From: CBDUEF01 sp018063485
GTDB lineage: Bacteria > Pseudomonadota > Alphaproteobacteria > Rhodobacterales > Rhodobacteraceae
Direction: 5' to 3'
NCBI GenBank assembly: GCA_037045435.1
Contig: JBAOID010000003.1
Span: 62,001-126,000, forward strand
Length of the DNA: 64,000 nt
A model generated the notes under the pieces. The model was not told the origin of the DNA and ran no database searches. It saw only the letters and a program-made list of their open reading frames with translations. The number at the start of each line of letters is the position of its first letter. Position 1 is the first letter of the stretch. The translations under genes were made by a program, and so were the position numbers. Shown one piece after another: positions 18,233 through 27,571 of the stretch.

Positions 18233-19437
18233 GCTTTCAAAAGCGCTTTCAGATCGGTGGAATGGTCTTGCAATGCGGCAATGGCGGGAGATTTTTCCGC
18301 CTCGATCAGCCGTTTGCCGACCATATAGGCGCGCGGATCATTCATGGCATCAACGGCCAGCAGGGTTTGCCCCTTGAAATACCAAAAGGAAACCGCCCCG
18401 CCTTCGCCGTGGCGGGTAATGATCCGATCATAGCCGATGTTGAGACCCGCGATTTGCAATTTGCACTCAAACTGATCGGACCAGAACCACGGTTTGGCAC
18501 GGTAATCGGTGGCGGCACCCAGCATGTTTGCGGCGACCACTTCGGCCTGATCAATGGCATTGCCGACCGATTCAAGCCGCAGACGTCCGCCTCGATGCGG
18601 GAAACTGGCACAATCGCCAGCGGCCCAGATATCTGGATCGGACGTGCGGCCAAGACGATCGGTTTTGATACCGTTTTCGATAGCCAGCCCCGCCGTCGCC
18701 GCCAATTCGGTGCAGGGGACAATGCCGACGCCCGTGATCACGAAATCGGCCGGCAATTCGCGGCCATCTGACAGGCGCGCGCCGGTGACATGGGTGTCGC
18801 CCAGCAACCGGTCAAGTCCAGTGGATTCAAGAATCCTGACGCCGTGTGAAGTGTGAAGGGTGCGGAAATAATCGCTGGTTTCAGGGGCTGCGACCCGCTG
18901 CAAGATGCGCGGGGCCATCTCCAGCACGGTCACATCCAGCCCCAATTTTGCCGCAACCGCCGCCGCCTCAAGCCCGATATAGCCGCCGCCGACAATCACC
19001 ACGCGTCGACCCTTCACAAACTCGGCACGCATCGCATCGACATCGGCAAGGCTGCGAACGGTGTAGACACCTTCAAGATTTCCGCCAACTGACGCAGGCA
19101 GGCGGCGGGGTTGCGAGCCGGTTGTCAGCGCAAGAGCATCATAAGAAAGGATTTCCTCGCCCAAAGTGACCTTGTGCGCTTTGGGGGCGATAGCGGTAAC
19201 CCTGCGCCCGAGTTTCAACGTGATTGCGTGATCGCTGTAGAATTCCGGCGCGCGCAGCCACAGCCGCTCTGCCTCCATCTCTCCCATCAGATAGGCTTTA
19301 GACAGCGGTGGCCGCTGATAAGGAGGGGCCGGTTCTTCACCAATCAGGGTCAGTGCGCCGTCATAGCCAAGGGCGCGCAATTTGGCCGCGAGGCTGGCAC
19401 CCGCCTGACCTGCGCCGATCACTATGATATTCTTCAT
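18229..19437 (-). CDS. FAD-dependent NAD(P)H oxidoreductase, ferredoxin/rubredoxin-reductase type
   Basis: 402 residues. The FAD-binding dinucleotide fold is at the N terminus (IIVIGAGQAGASLAAKLRALG), the NAD(P)-binding fold near 145 (VVIVGGGYIGLEAAAVAAKLG), and the second FAD motif is DIWAAGDCASF near 275. The proline-rich PPYQRPPLSKAYLMGE is the signature of reductases that pass electrons to ferredoxins of Rieske oxygenases or P450s. No ferredoxin gene is adjacent, so the partner is unknown. It is divergent from the peroxiredoxin gene across 78 bp. Confidence 0.9.
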   Translation of the reverse strand: MKNIIVIGAGQAGASLAAKLRALGYDGALTLIGEEPAPPYQRPPLSKAYLMGEMEAERLWLRAPEFYSDHAITLKLGRRVTAIAPKAHKVTLGEEILSYDALALTTGSQPRRLPASVGGNLEGVYTVRSLADVDAMRAEFVKGRRVVIVGGGYIGLEAAAVAAKLGLDVTVLEMAPRILQRVAAPETSDYFRTLHTSHGVRILESTGLDRLLGDTHVTGARLSDGRELPADFVITGVGIVPCTELAATAGLAIENGIKTDRLGRTSDPDIWAAGDCASFPHRGGRLRLESVGNAIDQAEVVAANMLGAATDYRAKPWFWSDQFECKLQIAGLNIGYDRIITRHGEGGAVSFWYFKGQTLLAVDAMNDPRAYMVGKRLIEAEKSPAIAALQDHSTDLKALLKA

Positions 19438-19515
19438 CGCGGGTTCCTCTGGTCAATAGCTTGTGGCAACCTATATCGGGCGTTAACGGAAACGCAATGT
19501 AAGAGGGGATATGCG

Positions 19516-20001
19516 ATGATTTCTGAAGGATCGAAACTGCCGGCGGCAAGTTTGCAGATGATGGGCGCGAACGGGCCAGAAGCCATTGATTTGGCAGCGA
19601 AACTTAAAAATCGCAAAGTGGTGATCTTTGGCCTGCCAGGGGCCTATACCGGAACCTGTACCACCGCGCATGTGCCCAGCTTTATCCGCACCAAAGAGAA
19701 ATTCGCGGCCAAAGGCGTCGATGAAATCATCTGCCTTTCGGTAAATGATGCCTTTGTGATGGGGGCCTGGGGCGACAGCACCGGGGCTTCCAAGGCCGGG
19801 ATCACCATGCTTGGCGATGTGCAATCCGAGTTCACCAAGGCCATCGGGATGGACTTCTCGGTGCCGGCAATCGGGTTGATTGACCGCTCCAAACGCTATG
19901 CGCTTTATGCCGAAGATGGCGTGGTCAAGGTGCTTCATGCCGAAGAAAACGCCGGGGAATGCGGGATTTCCGCCGGCAAATCCTTGCTGGCGGAAATCTA
20001 G
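19516..20001 (+). CDS. Peroxiredoxin (Prx5 family)
   Basis: 161 residues from the ATG at 19516 behind GAGGGG. The peroxidatic Cys48 sits in GLPGAYTGTCTTAHVPSF. SVNDAFVMGAWG and GECGISAGKSLLAEI are typical of the AhpC/TSA Prx5-type enzymes, which reduce hydroperoxides using thiols. It is divergent from the FAD reductase and convergent with phhB, with stops only 8 bp apart. Confidence 0.92.
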   Translation: MISEGSKLPAASLQMMGANGPEAIDLAAKLKNRKVVIFGLPGAYTGTCTTAHVPSFIRTKEKFAAKGVDEIICLSVNDAFVMGAWGDSTGASKAGITMLGDVQSEFTKAIGMDFSVPAIGLIDRSKRYALYAEDGVVKVLHAEENAGECGISAGKSLLAEI

Positions 20002-20008
20002 TTTAACG

Positions 20009-20380
20009 CTAAACTATCCGGCGTCCTGCCTTGACTTCGCACAGGCAGGACACCGGTTCGGAATGATCGCGCTGCACGGTGGCATTGCCTGCGTAGCTGT
20101 CCATCTTGCGCGCGAGTTTGGTGTCCAGCGCGGTTAGCCCATGCGCGTCATGCGTGGTCAGCGTGACATCGACCACATTGTAAATGTTGGTCCATTCGGG
20201 GTGATGATTCAGCTTTTCCGCTGCGAGGGCCGCTCGTGACATGAAGGCCCAGGCTTCTGAAAAACTGTCGAATGTCCAGATCTTGCGGAGCGCATCGCGG
20301 TCGGGCAGCGCACCCCAGCCGGTTTCGCCCAAAGCGGGTAGTTCGGCGTTGCGTTCGTCGGTTGTCAGCAGATTTGCCAT
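20009..20380 (-). CDS. phhB: 4a-hydroxytetrahydrobiopterin dehydratase (pterin carbinolamine dehydratase)
   Basis: 123 residues. The signature KLNHHPEWTNIYNVVDVTLTTHD contains the catalytic His-His pair. The enzyme recycles the oxidised pterin cofactor of phenylalanine hydroxylase-like reactions, and in many bacteria it has a wider pterin role. The protein is about 20 residues longer than the classical ~100-residue enzyme, with a tail containing VSCLCE. It is the last gene of the leftward operon that begins with the type I secretion ATPase. Confidence 0.92.
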   Translation of the reverse strand: MANLLTTDERNAELPALGETGWGALPDRDALRKIWTFDSFSEAWAFMSRAALAAEKLNHHPEWTNIYNVVDVTLTTHDAHGLTALDTKLARKMDSYAGNATVQRDHSEPVSCLCEVKAGRRIV

Positions 20381-20386
20381 TTGTCC

Positions 20387-21544
20387 TCAATCCTCTGTTT
20401 GCATTCGGCGAAACGGGCCGTAGGCGGTCAGCACTTCAATCTCACCCTCTACCGCGCGGCGCTCTTGCTCAAGATACCGCGCAACAGCGGCCCGAAACGA
20501 CGGGTCGGCGATCCAGTGCAGAGAGTGAACCGGCACTGGAAGATAGCCGCGCGCCAGTTTATGCTCGCCCTGCGCGCCCGCCTCGACCCGCGCAAGCCCC
20601 TGCGCGATGGCCCAGTCGATGGCCTGATAATAGCACAATTCAAAGTGCAGGCAGGGGTGATCTTCAACGCAGCCCCAATAGCGCCCGAACAGGGTTTCCC
20701 GCCCTATGAAATTCAGCGCTCCGGCAACCGGGCGCGAACCGTCGCAGGCCAGAACCAGCAAGATATCATCGCGCATCGTCCGCTGCATTTCGGCAAAAAA
20801 ATCGCGAGTCAGATAGGGCGTGCCCCATTTGCGGCCGCCGGTATCTTGGTAAAAGCGCCAGAAAGCGTCCCAATGTTCGGGCTGGATCTCGTCGCCGTTC
20901 AGCGCGCGGATGGTAAGGCCCGAGGCTCGGGCGGTTTCGCGCTCTTTGCGGATCATCTTTCGCTTGCGGCTGGAAAGATCGGCAAGAAAGGCGTCAAAAT
21001 CGGCATAGCCTTTGTTTTCCCAATGAAATTGCTGGGTGATCCGGTGCAGCGTGCCGTTGTGAGCGGCCAGAGCCTCGGCCTCGTCTTCAGTGCAAAAGGT
21101 GATGTGCAGCGAGGAAAGGCCGTTGGAACCCGTGATGCCGATGGCGGCATCAAGCAGGGCGGTGCGATACTTGGGCAGGCCAAGAAAGCGCGCCCCTGTG
21201 GCAGGGGTAAAGGGTACTGCCACCTGAAGTTTTGGGTAGTATTGCCTGCCCGCGCGCTCCAGCGCCTGCGCCCAGCCGTGATCAAAAACATACTCACCCT
21301 GACTGTGTGATTTCACATAAAGTGGCAGGGCGGCGACGAGGGTTTCACCGTCTTGCAGCACCAAGGGCCGGGTTTGCCAGCCAGTGCCTGCGCCGGTGGA
21401 GCCCGATTGATCCAGAGCGAGCAAAAAGCGGTGGGTTGTAAAAGGATCAAGCGGGCGCGCGCCAGGCGGTGTGGCGCAAAGCGCGTCCCAATCGCAAGCG
21501 GCAATTTCGGCCATACCATTCAGAAGGTCAACTTTGATCGGCAT
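20387..21544 (-). CDS. GNAT/FemAB-like protein (DUF482 family)
   Basis: 385 residues, from the ATG at 21544. Conserved stretches are LDPFTTHRFLLALDQSGSTG, SHSQGEYVFDHGWAQALERAG, FHWENKGYADFDAFLADLSSRKRK and GRYWGCVEDHPCLHFELCYYQAIDWAI, which fit the peptidogalycan biosynthesis/FemAB-like family (COG3146). The reaction is unknown. It lies 6 bp upstream of phhB and downstream of the GDPD gene in one operon. Confidence 0.85.
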   Translation of the reverse strand: MPIKVDLLNGMAEIAACDWDALCATPPGARPLDPFTTHRFLLALDQSGSTGAGTGWQTRPLVLQDGETLVAALPLYVKSHSQGEYVFDHGWAQALERAGRQYYPKLQVAVPFTPATGARFLGLPKYRTALLDAAIGITGSNGLSSLHITFCTEDEAEALAAHNGTLHRITQQFHWENKGYADFDAFLADLSSRKRKMIRKERETARASGLTIRALNGDEIQPEHWDAFWRFYQDTGGRKWGTPYLTRDFFAEMQRTMRDDILLVLACDGSRPVAGALNFIGRETLFGRYWGCVEDHPCLHFELCYYQAIDWAIAQGLARVEAGAQGEHKLARGYLPVPVHSLHWIADPSFRAAVARYLEQERRAVEGEIEVLTAYGPFRRMQTED

Positions 21545-21601
21545 CGGTTGCGCGCGCCTTCGCCTTGGGTTTAGGGAAAGATGGTCCAATCCGGGCCGAG
21601 G

Positions 21602-22372
21602 TCAATCCGGGATCGGCGCGGCATAGCCTTCAAAGGTGACATTATCCGCGATACGCCGCGCAGTGGCTTCTTCTTGCGGGCTGCGAATCGTCCAGCATAA
21701 AATTCGCGCACCGATGGATTTCAACTCGGCCACACGCGGATTGTCGAGATCAGCGGCCTCGTGCGAAATGAAGGTGGAAGCCGTCGGGTCGTAATCTTCA
21801 ATCGCGCGCAGGCGGGCACAGGTGGCAAGTGGCAGCATCGCCCATTCGGTGGGATCATAGGCTGCCGTGGTCAGCCCGCGCGGAATGTTCGGTGCAAGAT
21901 CGCGCATATGGGCGATGCAATGCGGGTTGAACGACATCACGGCAACCGGGCCGGAATAACCGGCCAAGGCCGTGGCCACTGCCAATTCCAGCCTGCCATC
22001 GGTTTGCGACAGGGTCAGGCTTTGATCCTTGATTTCGATCAGCAGGGGCACACGGCCGGCGATCTGCGCCAGAATTTGCGACAAGGTCGGGATCGTATCA
22101 CTGCTGTCTGTCAGCGGAATGGACTGCAACTCTGCTGAACTGCGCCGTCGGACCGATCCGATTTCCGCAGTAAGACGATCCAGCTCGTCGTCATGAAACA
22201 CCATGGCCTGACCGTCGGACGACAATTGAACATCCAGCTCAATACCATACCCGGCATCCAGTGCCGCCTGAACCGCTGAAGGCGAATTTTCTACCCGGCC
22301 CATGGCGCGGTCGTGATAGGCGCGATGAGCGAGTGGCGTTTGCAGAAATTCGGCAGTCAGGGGAAAGCGCAT
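21602..22372 (-). CDS. Glycerophosphodiester phosphodiesterase family protein
   Basis: 256 residues with a GDPD TIM barrel. The landmarks are AHRAYHDRAMGRVENSPSAV (catalytic HR...EN), IELDVQLSSDGQAMVFHDDELDRLT (metal-binding E-D and H), LLIEIKDQ and the C-terminal ILCWTIRSPQE. It probably hydrolyses glycerophosphodiesters released from lipids. There is no signal peptide, so it is cytosolic. It overlaps the RidA gene stop by one base. Confidence 0.92.
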   Translation of the reverse strand: MRFPLTAEFLQTPLAHRAYHDRAMGRVENSPSAVQAALDAGYGIELDVQLSSDGQAMVFHDDELDRLTAEIGSVRRRSSAELQSIPLTDSSDTIPTLSQILAQIAGRVPLLIEIKDQSLTLSQTDGRLELAVATALAGYSGPVAVMSFNPHCIAHMRDLAPNIPRGLTTAAYDPTEWAMLPLATCARLRAIEDYDPTASTFISHEAADLDNPRVAELKSIGARILCWTIRSPQEEATARRIADNVTFEGYAAPIPD

Positions 22373-22833
22373 CAGCGGATCTCGAAAATTCCTTCGATTT
22401 CAACAGCAACGCCGAGTGGAAGCGAGGCGGCCGAGACGGCAGAGCGGGCATGTCGACCGGCATCGCCAAGAACTGCAACAAGGAAATCGGACGCACCATT
22501 GATCACCTTGGGTTGTTCGGTGAAATCAGCGGCGGAATTGACAAATCCCACCAGCTTGACCGCCTTCACCAACCGCGACAGATCGCCGCCGCAGGCCTTT
22601 TTCACCTGGGCCAGCAGGGAAATCGCACAGCATTTCGCAGCCTCGGCACCGGCGGCGGTATCAAGATCGGTGCCAACCTTGCCCTTGATCAGACCGGATG
22701 CGTTCTGACTGATCTGGCCCGAGACATGGACCAGATTTCCCACCACGACAAAAGGCACATAATTGGCGGCAGGTGCGGGGGCGTCGGGCAGGGTTATGCC
22801 AAGTTCTGCAAGGCGGGCTTCGATGGTGGACAT
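22372..22833 (-). CDS. RidA/YjgF-family protein
   Basis: 153 residues from the ATG at 22833 with GGAGG upstream. The family pattern is present: YVPFVVVGNLVHVSGQIS near 25-42, a conserved GL-GKVG region, CAISLLAQVKKACGGDLS, and VNSAADFTEQPKVINGASDFLV. Members hydrolyse reactive enamine/imine intermediates of amino-acid metabolism. This is the longer (~150 residue) subgroup. It lies between the secretion adaptor and GDPD genes in an apparent operon. Confidence 0.9.
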   Translation of the reverse strand: MSTIEARLAELGITLPDAPAPAANYVPFVVVGNLVHVSGQISQNASGLIKGKVGTDLDTAAGAEAAKCCAISLLAQVKKACGGDLSRLVKAVKLVGFVNSAADFTEQPKVINGASDFLVAVLGDAGRHARSAVSAASLPLGVAVEIEGIFEIR

Positions 22834-22895
22834 GGGGGCCTCCGGTAAAGGGATTTTCAGCAACCTAGACCGAGGGAGCGCAAGGTGCAACCGGA

Positions 22896-24185
22896 TCAGC
22901 TTTCACGAAAGGCACGGCTGAAATAGCTGGTGAAGGGTTGCAAGAGATAGGCCATTGGAGTGCGCGCACCGGTCTGAACGAAGGCCTCAACCGGCATGCC
23001 GGGTTGCAGGATCTGGCCATCAAGCCGCGCAAGTTCGCCCGGATCAAGGGCGATTTCGGCGCGGAAATAGGGCTGGCCGGTGTGCGGGTCGGACAGCGCA
23101 TCGGCGGAAATCACTGTGACATGGCCATTCAGTTGCGGAGTGGTGCGGCTGGAAAACGCCGAAAATGTCAGCTTGACCGGCTGGCCATCATGGATTTCAT
23201 CGCGGTGAATCGGGGCGATTTGCGCCGAGATGATCAGCGGACGGTCTTGCGGGATCAGATAGAGCAGCGGATCGGCCGGACGAATCACCGAGCGCGGTGT
23301 GGTGACTTGCAGCCCCAGCACAATGCCGGAAACCGGCGCGCGAATATCCAGCCGCGCAATTTGCTCGGTAAGGGCGCGACGGCGCTCAACCAGTTCCAAT
23401 TCATGCGCATCCATATCGCGAAGTTGCGTATTTGCTTCCTCGCGCCTGACAGCACCCAGCCGCAGGATTTCGAGTTCAACCTCGGTGGCGCGGCCATCGG
23501 CCTGTGCCTTAGAGGCGATCAATTCGCCCAGATCGCCCATCAACTGCGCGATATCGCGTTGCAGCGTCGTGATGCGGCTGGCTTGGGTCAGCCCCTTGGC
23601 AAGCAGCGATTGCTGATCGGCAAGTTCTGAGCGTAGCAAGGAGAGTTGCGTGCTGAGGGCGGCCTGTTGCGCCTGCACGCCCTCAATCTGGGCGGCAATC
23701 TGGGCGCGGCGTTTGGCAAGTTGCTCGGTCTGGCGGGTGAAGCTGTCCCGCCGTGCAAGGAATAGCCGCGTCTGGCCATCTATCGCAGTGGCAACGGCAA
23801 CCCGGTCGGTTAGTGCGGAAAGCTCTCCTGCAAAATCAATTGTTTCGGCGTCGTTACGCTCAGCCTCAAGTCGGGCGCGGCGGGCGAGGCTTTCGGTGTA
23901 TTGGCTCACGATCACCACAAGTTCAGAGCGGATCAGGGTGCCGTCAAGCTCGATCAGCAGATCCCCGGCCTGCACCGCCTGCCCCTCGATCACGGCAATC
24001 CGTTCGACAACGCCGCCTTCGGGGTGCTGCACGATCTGGCGATTCAGCGCGACCTCGATCTTGCCGGGGGCAACGATGGCACCGTCAAGTGTGGTGAGCA
24101 TCGACCAGCCGCCAAATCCGCCGATCAGGGCAAGCAGGGTGACGAAACCGGAAATCATGGGGCCGCGGGCGGAAAACATGGTCAT
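22896..24185 (-). CDS. Type I secretion membrane-fusion protein (HlyD/PrtE type)
   Basis: 429 residues: one N-terminal membrane segment (residues ~10-30), then the barrel/lipoyl half-motif (VAPGKIEVALNRQIVQHPEGGVVERIAVIEGQ). A long periplasmic coiled-coil region follows (RRAQIAAQIEGVQAQQAALSTQ and neighbours). The protein ends in the second lipoyl/beta-barrel part (RAPVSGIVLGLQV, YFRAEIALDPGELARL, GMPVEAFVQTGARTPMAYLL). It bridges the inner-membrane ATPase to a TolC-like channel. Its ATG overlaps the ATPase stop (ATGA). No secreted substrate is adjacent. Confidence 0.92.
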   Translation of the reverse strand: MTMFSARGPMISGFVTLLALIGGFGGWSMLTTLDGAIVAPGKIEVALNRQIVQHPEGGVVERIAVIEGQAVQAGDLLIELDGTLIRSELVVIVSQYTESLARRARLEAERNDAETIDFAGELSALTDRVAVATAIDGQTRLFLARRDSFTRQTEQLAKRRAQIAAQIEGVQAQQAALSTQLSLLRSELADQQSLLAKGLTQASRITTLQRDIAQLMGDLGELIASKAQADGRATEVELEILRLGAVRREEANTQLRDMDAHELELVERRRALTEQIARLDIRAPVSGIVLGLQVTTPRSVIRPADPLLYLIPQDRPLIISAQIAPIHRDEIHDGQPVKLTFSAFSSRTTPQLNGHVTVISADALSDPHTGQPYFRAEIALDPGELARLDGQILQPGMPVEAFVQTGARTPMAYLLQPFTSYFSRAFRES

Positions 24186-25919
24186 GCGACGGCCCCTCTG
24201 GTGATATCGGTATGGTTGCGAACCACTTCGCTCAACACCTGATCACGCGGGCCAAAGGCGCGCAACTGGCCGTCTTCCAGAACCAGCAACAGATCACATT
24301 CCTGAATGGCAGCAGGACGATGAGCCATGATCATCACCGATCCACCAGCGGCCTTAAGCCCGCGAATGGCGGTGTTCAGGGCGATGTTGCCATCGTTGTC
24401 AAGGTTCGAGTTCGGCTCATCCAGCACCAGCAGCACCGGATCACCGTAAAGCGCACGCGCAAGACCGATGCGCTGAATCTGCCCTCCTGAAAGGCGGCCG
24501 CCAAGGGCTGCGATGCGGGTATCGTAGCCTTGCGGCAGGCGCAGGATCATCTCATGTGCCGCAGCCTTTTTTGCCGCAGCGACCACCAGGGCTGCATCGG
24601 GGGCACTTTGCAGGCGAGCGATGTTTTCGGCAATGGTTCCTTCGAACAAGGTTACTTGTTGCGGCAGATAACCGATATAGCTGCCCAGAATATCGGGATC
24701 GTATTGATCCAGCGTGGCCCCATCGAGCCGGATCTTGCCGCCCATCGGGTTCCAAAGCCCGATGACTGCGCGCGCAAGTGTGGTTTTGCCCGCTCCCGAG
24801 GCCCCAATAACGCCAAGGGCCTGACCGGGGGAAAGCGTAAAGCTGACGCCGCGCAGCGTGGGCATTTGCTCGCCCGGCGGGGTGACGGTAAGGTTCGACA
24901 CCTCAAGCAACGCGCGGGGGCGGGGAAGGGCGGTGCGGGCGGGGGTTGCCGGTTGAAGCGACAAGAGCGCGGCAAGCCGCTGGCGCGCCTGTGTCGCGCG
25001 GGTAATCAGCGGCCATTGCGCGACGGCCTGTTCAATCGGGGCAAGCGCGCGTCCCATCAGAATAGAACCTGCAATCATCGCGCCGCCAGTCATTTCGCCT
25101 TGCAGCACCAGATATGCCCCAACGCCAAGGATGGCCGATTGCAAGATGGTGCGAAAGGTTTTGGCAGCGGCGCTGAAATGGCCAGAAAGATCGCCCGAAG
25201 ACAGGCTTGATTGCAAGGCAGCGCGGCGAGCGGTTTGCCAGCGGGCAAAAGCAGCACCTGTCATCCCCAGAGCCAGCACGGTTTCGGATTCTGGTCTTGA
25301 TGCTGTCTGCGATGTGATCCGCCTTCATCGAGAGCAGATTGGCGCGATTCAGCGGGGTTTGCGTGGCATATTGGTTCAACAAGGTGATCGCCACCAGCAA
25401 GCCGCCCCCCGCCAGCGAGAGCCAGCCCAGAACCGGGTGAAATACAAAGATTGCCGCGATGAACAGGGGGGTCCAGGCCATATCAAACACCGCCAGCAAC
25501 ACCGGCGAGGCCCATAGCCGCTGCACCGCTTCAAGATCCCTTTGAGCGCTGAGGGCAACAGGATCACCGGGGGCTGCGGACAGGCGGGCAAGGGCGGCGG
25601 CAAAGACGCGACGGTCCAGTCGGTCTTGCACCTGCGCACCGATCCGGGTGAGGATTTTTGCCCGAAAGCTGTCAAGCAGACCCAAGGCGATGAACAAACC
25701 CGCCGCCAGGGCAGAAAGCGCCAGCAAGGTTTCCTGTGACCGGCTGCCCAAAACCCGATCATAGACCTGAAGCATATACAATGGCCCGGTCAATTGCAGC
25801 AGATTAACAAACACCGAAAACGCGAAAACCGCAGCCAAAAGCCCGTTACTGCCCGTCCGCGCAGCGCGCAGCTCAGCCGCGCCAAGGCCCTCATTTGCGT
25901 GTTTCGAGCGTGCGCTCAT
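24182..25919 (-). pseudogene. Type I secretion ABC permease/ATPase (PrtD type), frameshifted
   Basis: About 578 residues in two frames. The N-terminal membrane part (25919 to about 25292) has hydrophobic helices and LTGPLYMLQVYDRVLGSRSQ. The rest (to 24182) has ETVLALGMTGAAFARW, Walker A GASGAGKTTLARA, signature LSGGQIQRIGLARALYG and Walker B VLLVLDEPNSNLD. The frames join if one extra base at about 25292 is removed, giving SIKTESETVLALG. It is the first gene of the leftward operon and couples translationally to the HlyD-type adaptor. If the break is real, the secretion system is dead; an assembly error is as likely. Confidence 0.85.
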
Positions 25920-26072
25920 TCTGATTCAGGCTCCGTAAATGGTCGGCAGGAATACACCGTAAATGAGGTAAAGGCGGTTTGAGGCGTTGTCATGGCGTGC
26001 GCCGCACCTTATGGATTTAGTTGGAATAGTTAAGATTCTGCTGCAATAACAGCAATCGGAAACCGGATATTG

Positions 26073-26813
26073 ATGTTTTTTACGTCGCACGCCCCAAAAC
26101 GACAGGTGATTTTGGCTCTTGCAGGGCTTTTGATGGTTGCTGGCTGCGCCGCGCCGCCACCCTCTGACACGATTTCGGACCCTTTCGAGACCGAGAATCG
26201 CAACATGCACGCGTTCAACCTGGAGATCGACAAGGCGTTTCTGAAGCCGGTTGCGGGCGGTTATGACTCCATTCCCGATCCTGTGCGACGCGGGGTGAAC
26301 AATTTCTCCGCGAACCTCGATTTGCCGGGGGATGTGCTGAACAATCTGCTGCAATTGCGCATTGGCAAGGCCACGGAAAACAGCCTGCGATTTGTGCTCA
26401 ACTCAACCATTGGCATTGGCGGTCTGCTTGACCCGGCACGGGCGATGGGGGTTGCGGGCAAAAAGACCGATTTCGGTGAGACCCTGCATGTTTGGGGCGT
26501 GGGCGAGGGCGCTTTTGTCGAGTTGCCCCTGCTGGGGCCTTCGACGCAACGCGACGCTTTGGGGGAGGTGGTGGATATCGCGATGAACCCCCTGGGCTTT
26601 GTTCTGACGCCGCCGGAAAGCTATGTGCCGACAGTGGCGATGATCCTGTCAAAAATAGATGATCGCGGACGCTATTCCGAAACGGTGGATTCCATCCTAT
26701 ATGAGTCAGCGGACGGATACGCCCAGGCGCGGTTGTTGTATCTGCAAAACCGTCGCTATGATTTGGGTCAGGCCGCTCCAGAGGCAAGTTTCGAGGATCC
26801 CTATGCTCAATGA
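26073..26813 (+). CDS. mlaA: MlaA/VacJ outer-membrane lipoprotein
   Basis: 246 residues with a lipoprotein leader and lipobox VAGC (Cys25). The family regions DPFETENRNMHAFNLEIDKA, PVRRGVNNFSANLDLPGDVLN and FGETLHVWGVGEGAFVELPLLG are all present. MlaA removes mislocalised phospholipid from the outer leaflet of the outer membrane. Its 3' end overlaps the start of an MlaC-like gene by 11 bp, so donor and periplasmic carrier are made together. The MlaFEDB pump is not in this window. Confidence 0.94.
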   Translation: MFFTSHAPKRQVILALAGLLMVAGCAAPPPSDTISDPFETENRNMHAFNLEIDKAFLKPVAGGYDSIPDPVRRGVNNFSANLDLPGDVLNNLLQLRIGKATENSLRFVLNSTIGIGGLLDPARAMGVAGKKTDFGETLHVWGVGEGAFVELPLLGPSTQRDALGEVVDIAMNPLGFVLTPPESYVPTVAMILSKIDDRGRYSETVDSILYESADGYAQARLLYLQNRRYDLGQAAPEASFEDPYAQ

Positions 26814-27414
26814 ACCCAGCCGTATTACCCGTCGTCGCTTTGCTGCCGGGTTGACCCTCGGGTCGGTTGCTTTGGCGTTGCCGCTGCCTGCCATGGCGCT
26901 GACGGTGGATCAGGCGCGCGCCTTGATCGGCAAGGCGATCGGTGAAGTGAACAGCACGATCAATTCCGGCAAATCCGAAACCGCGATGTATGGCGATTTC
27001 GAACGGATCTTCACGCGCTATGCCGATGTTGCCGTGATTGCGCGCTCTGCTTTGGGCGTTGCCTCGAAATCCGCATCATCGGCGCAGATGACGGCCTTCA
27101 CCAAGGCCTATCAGGGCTATATCAGCCGCAAATATGGGCGGCGGTTCCGCCAGTTCATTGGCGGCGTCATTGAGGTAACCGACGCGCGGCCGTTGAAAAG
27201 CTATTTTGAGGTGATCTCGACCGCAACGCTGAAAGGCGAGGCACCTTTCGATTTGCGTTGGCATGTTTCGGATAAATCCGGGCGGCAATTGTTCTTCAAT
27301 ATCATCATTGAAGGGGTGAATATGCTGGCGACCGAGCGCACTGAGATCGGCTCGATGCTCGACAAGCGCAGGGGCAATCTGGATAAATTGATTGCGGATC
27401 TGAAAACGTCCTGA
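26803..27414 (+). CDS. mlaC: MlaC-family periplasmic phospholipid carrier
   Basis: 203 residues. The N terminus has a twin-arginine-type leader (ITRRRFAAGLTLGSVALALPLPAMA), suggesting Tat export and departing from the usual Sec signal of MlaC. The mature part fits the MlaC/Ttg2D fold: YADVAVIARSALG, FTKAYQGYISRKYGRRFRQF, RWHVSDKSGRQLFFNIIIEGVNML and the C-terminal helix. It ferries phospholipid between MlaA and the inner membrane. It overlaps mlaA and is followed by a clear terminator. Confidence 0.9.
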   Translation: MLNEPSRITRRRFAAGLTLGSVALALPLPAMALTVDQARALIGKAIGEVNSTINSGKSETAMYGDFERIFTRYADVAVIARSALGVASKSASSAQMTAFTKAYQGYISRKYGRRFRQFIGGVIEVTDARPLKSYFEVISTATLKGEAPFDLRWHVSDKSGRQLFFNIIIEGVNMLATERTEIGSMLDKRRGNLDKLIADLKTS

Positions 27415-27435
27415 GCCAGATGAAAGCCTTATGAA

Positions 27436-27458
27436 GGTGCCCCATTCGGGCGCCTTTT
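27436..27458 (+). terminator. Rho-independent terminator of mlaA-mlaC
   Basis: GGTGCCC-CATTC-GGGCGCC (7-bp stem with one G-T pair) followed by TTTT, 22 bp after the mlaC stop. Confidence 0.75.
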
Positions 27459-27461
27459 GAT

Positions 27462-27571
27462 GGCGTGTTGCGTTCAATCATGAACATGTTTCACCTCGCA
27501 ACCCGAGGCAAGCGATCCCCTTTGCAAATGTGTTCGGGTTGCGCGGTGACGTCAACCTGACGTAACGCGCC
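27462..27571. repeat. ~110-bp imperfect palindromic repeat, copy A
   Basis: This element shares its whole length with copy B at 42253-42364. Shared blocks are GTTGCGTTCAATCA, TTTCACCTCGCAACCCGAGG, the CCTTTGCA-like centre and TTCGGGTTGCG-GGTGA. The arms are inverted relative to each other (TTTCACCTCGCAACCCGA against TTCGGGTTGCGCGGTGA), so the whole can fold. It lies between the convergent mlaC and PBP1A genes, and its right end directly abuts the PBP1A stop codon (CTA on this strand). There is no open frame or transposase; it could be a REP/BIME-like or MITE-like element. Confidence 0.85.
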
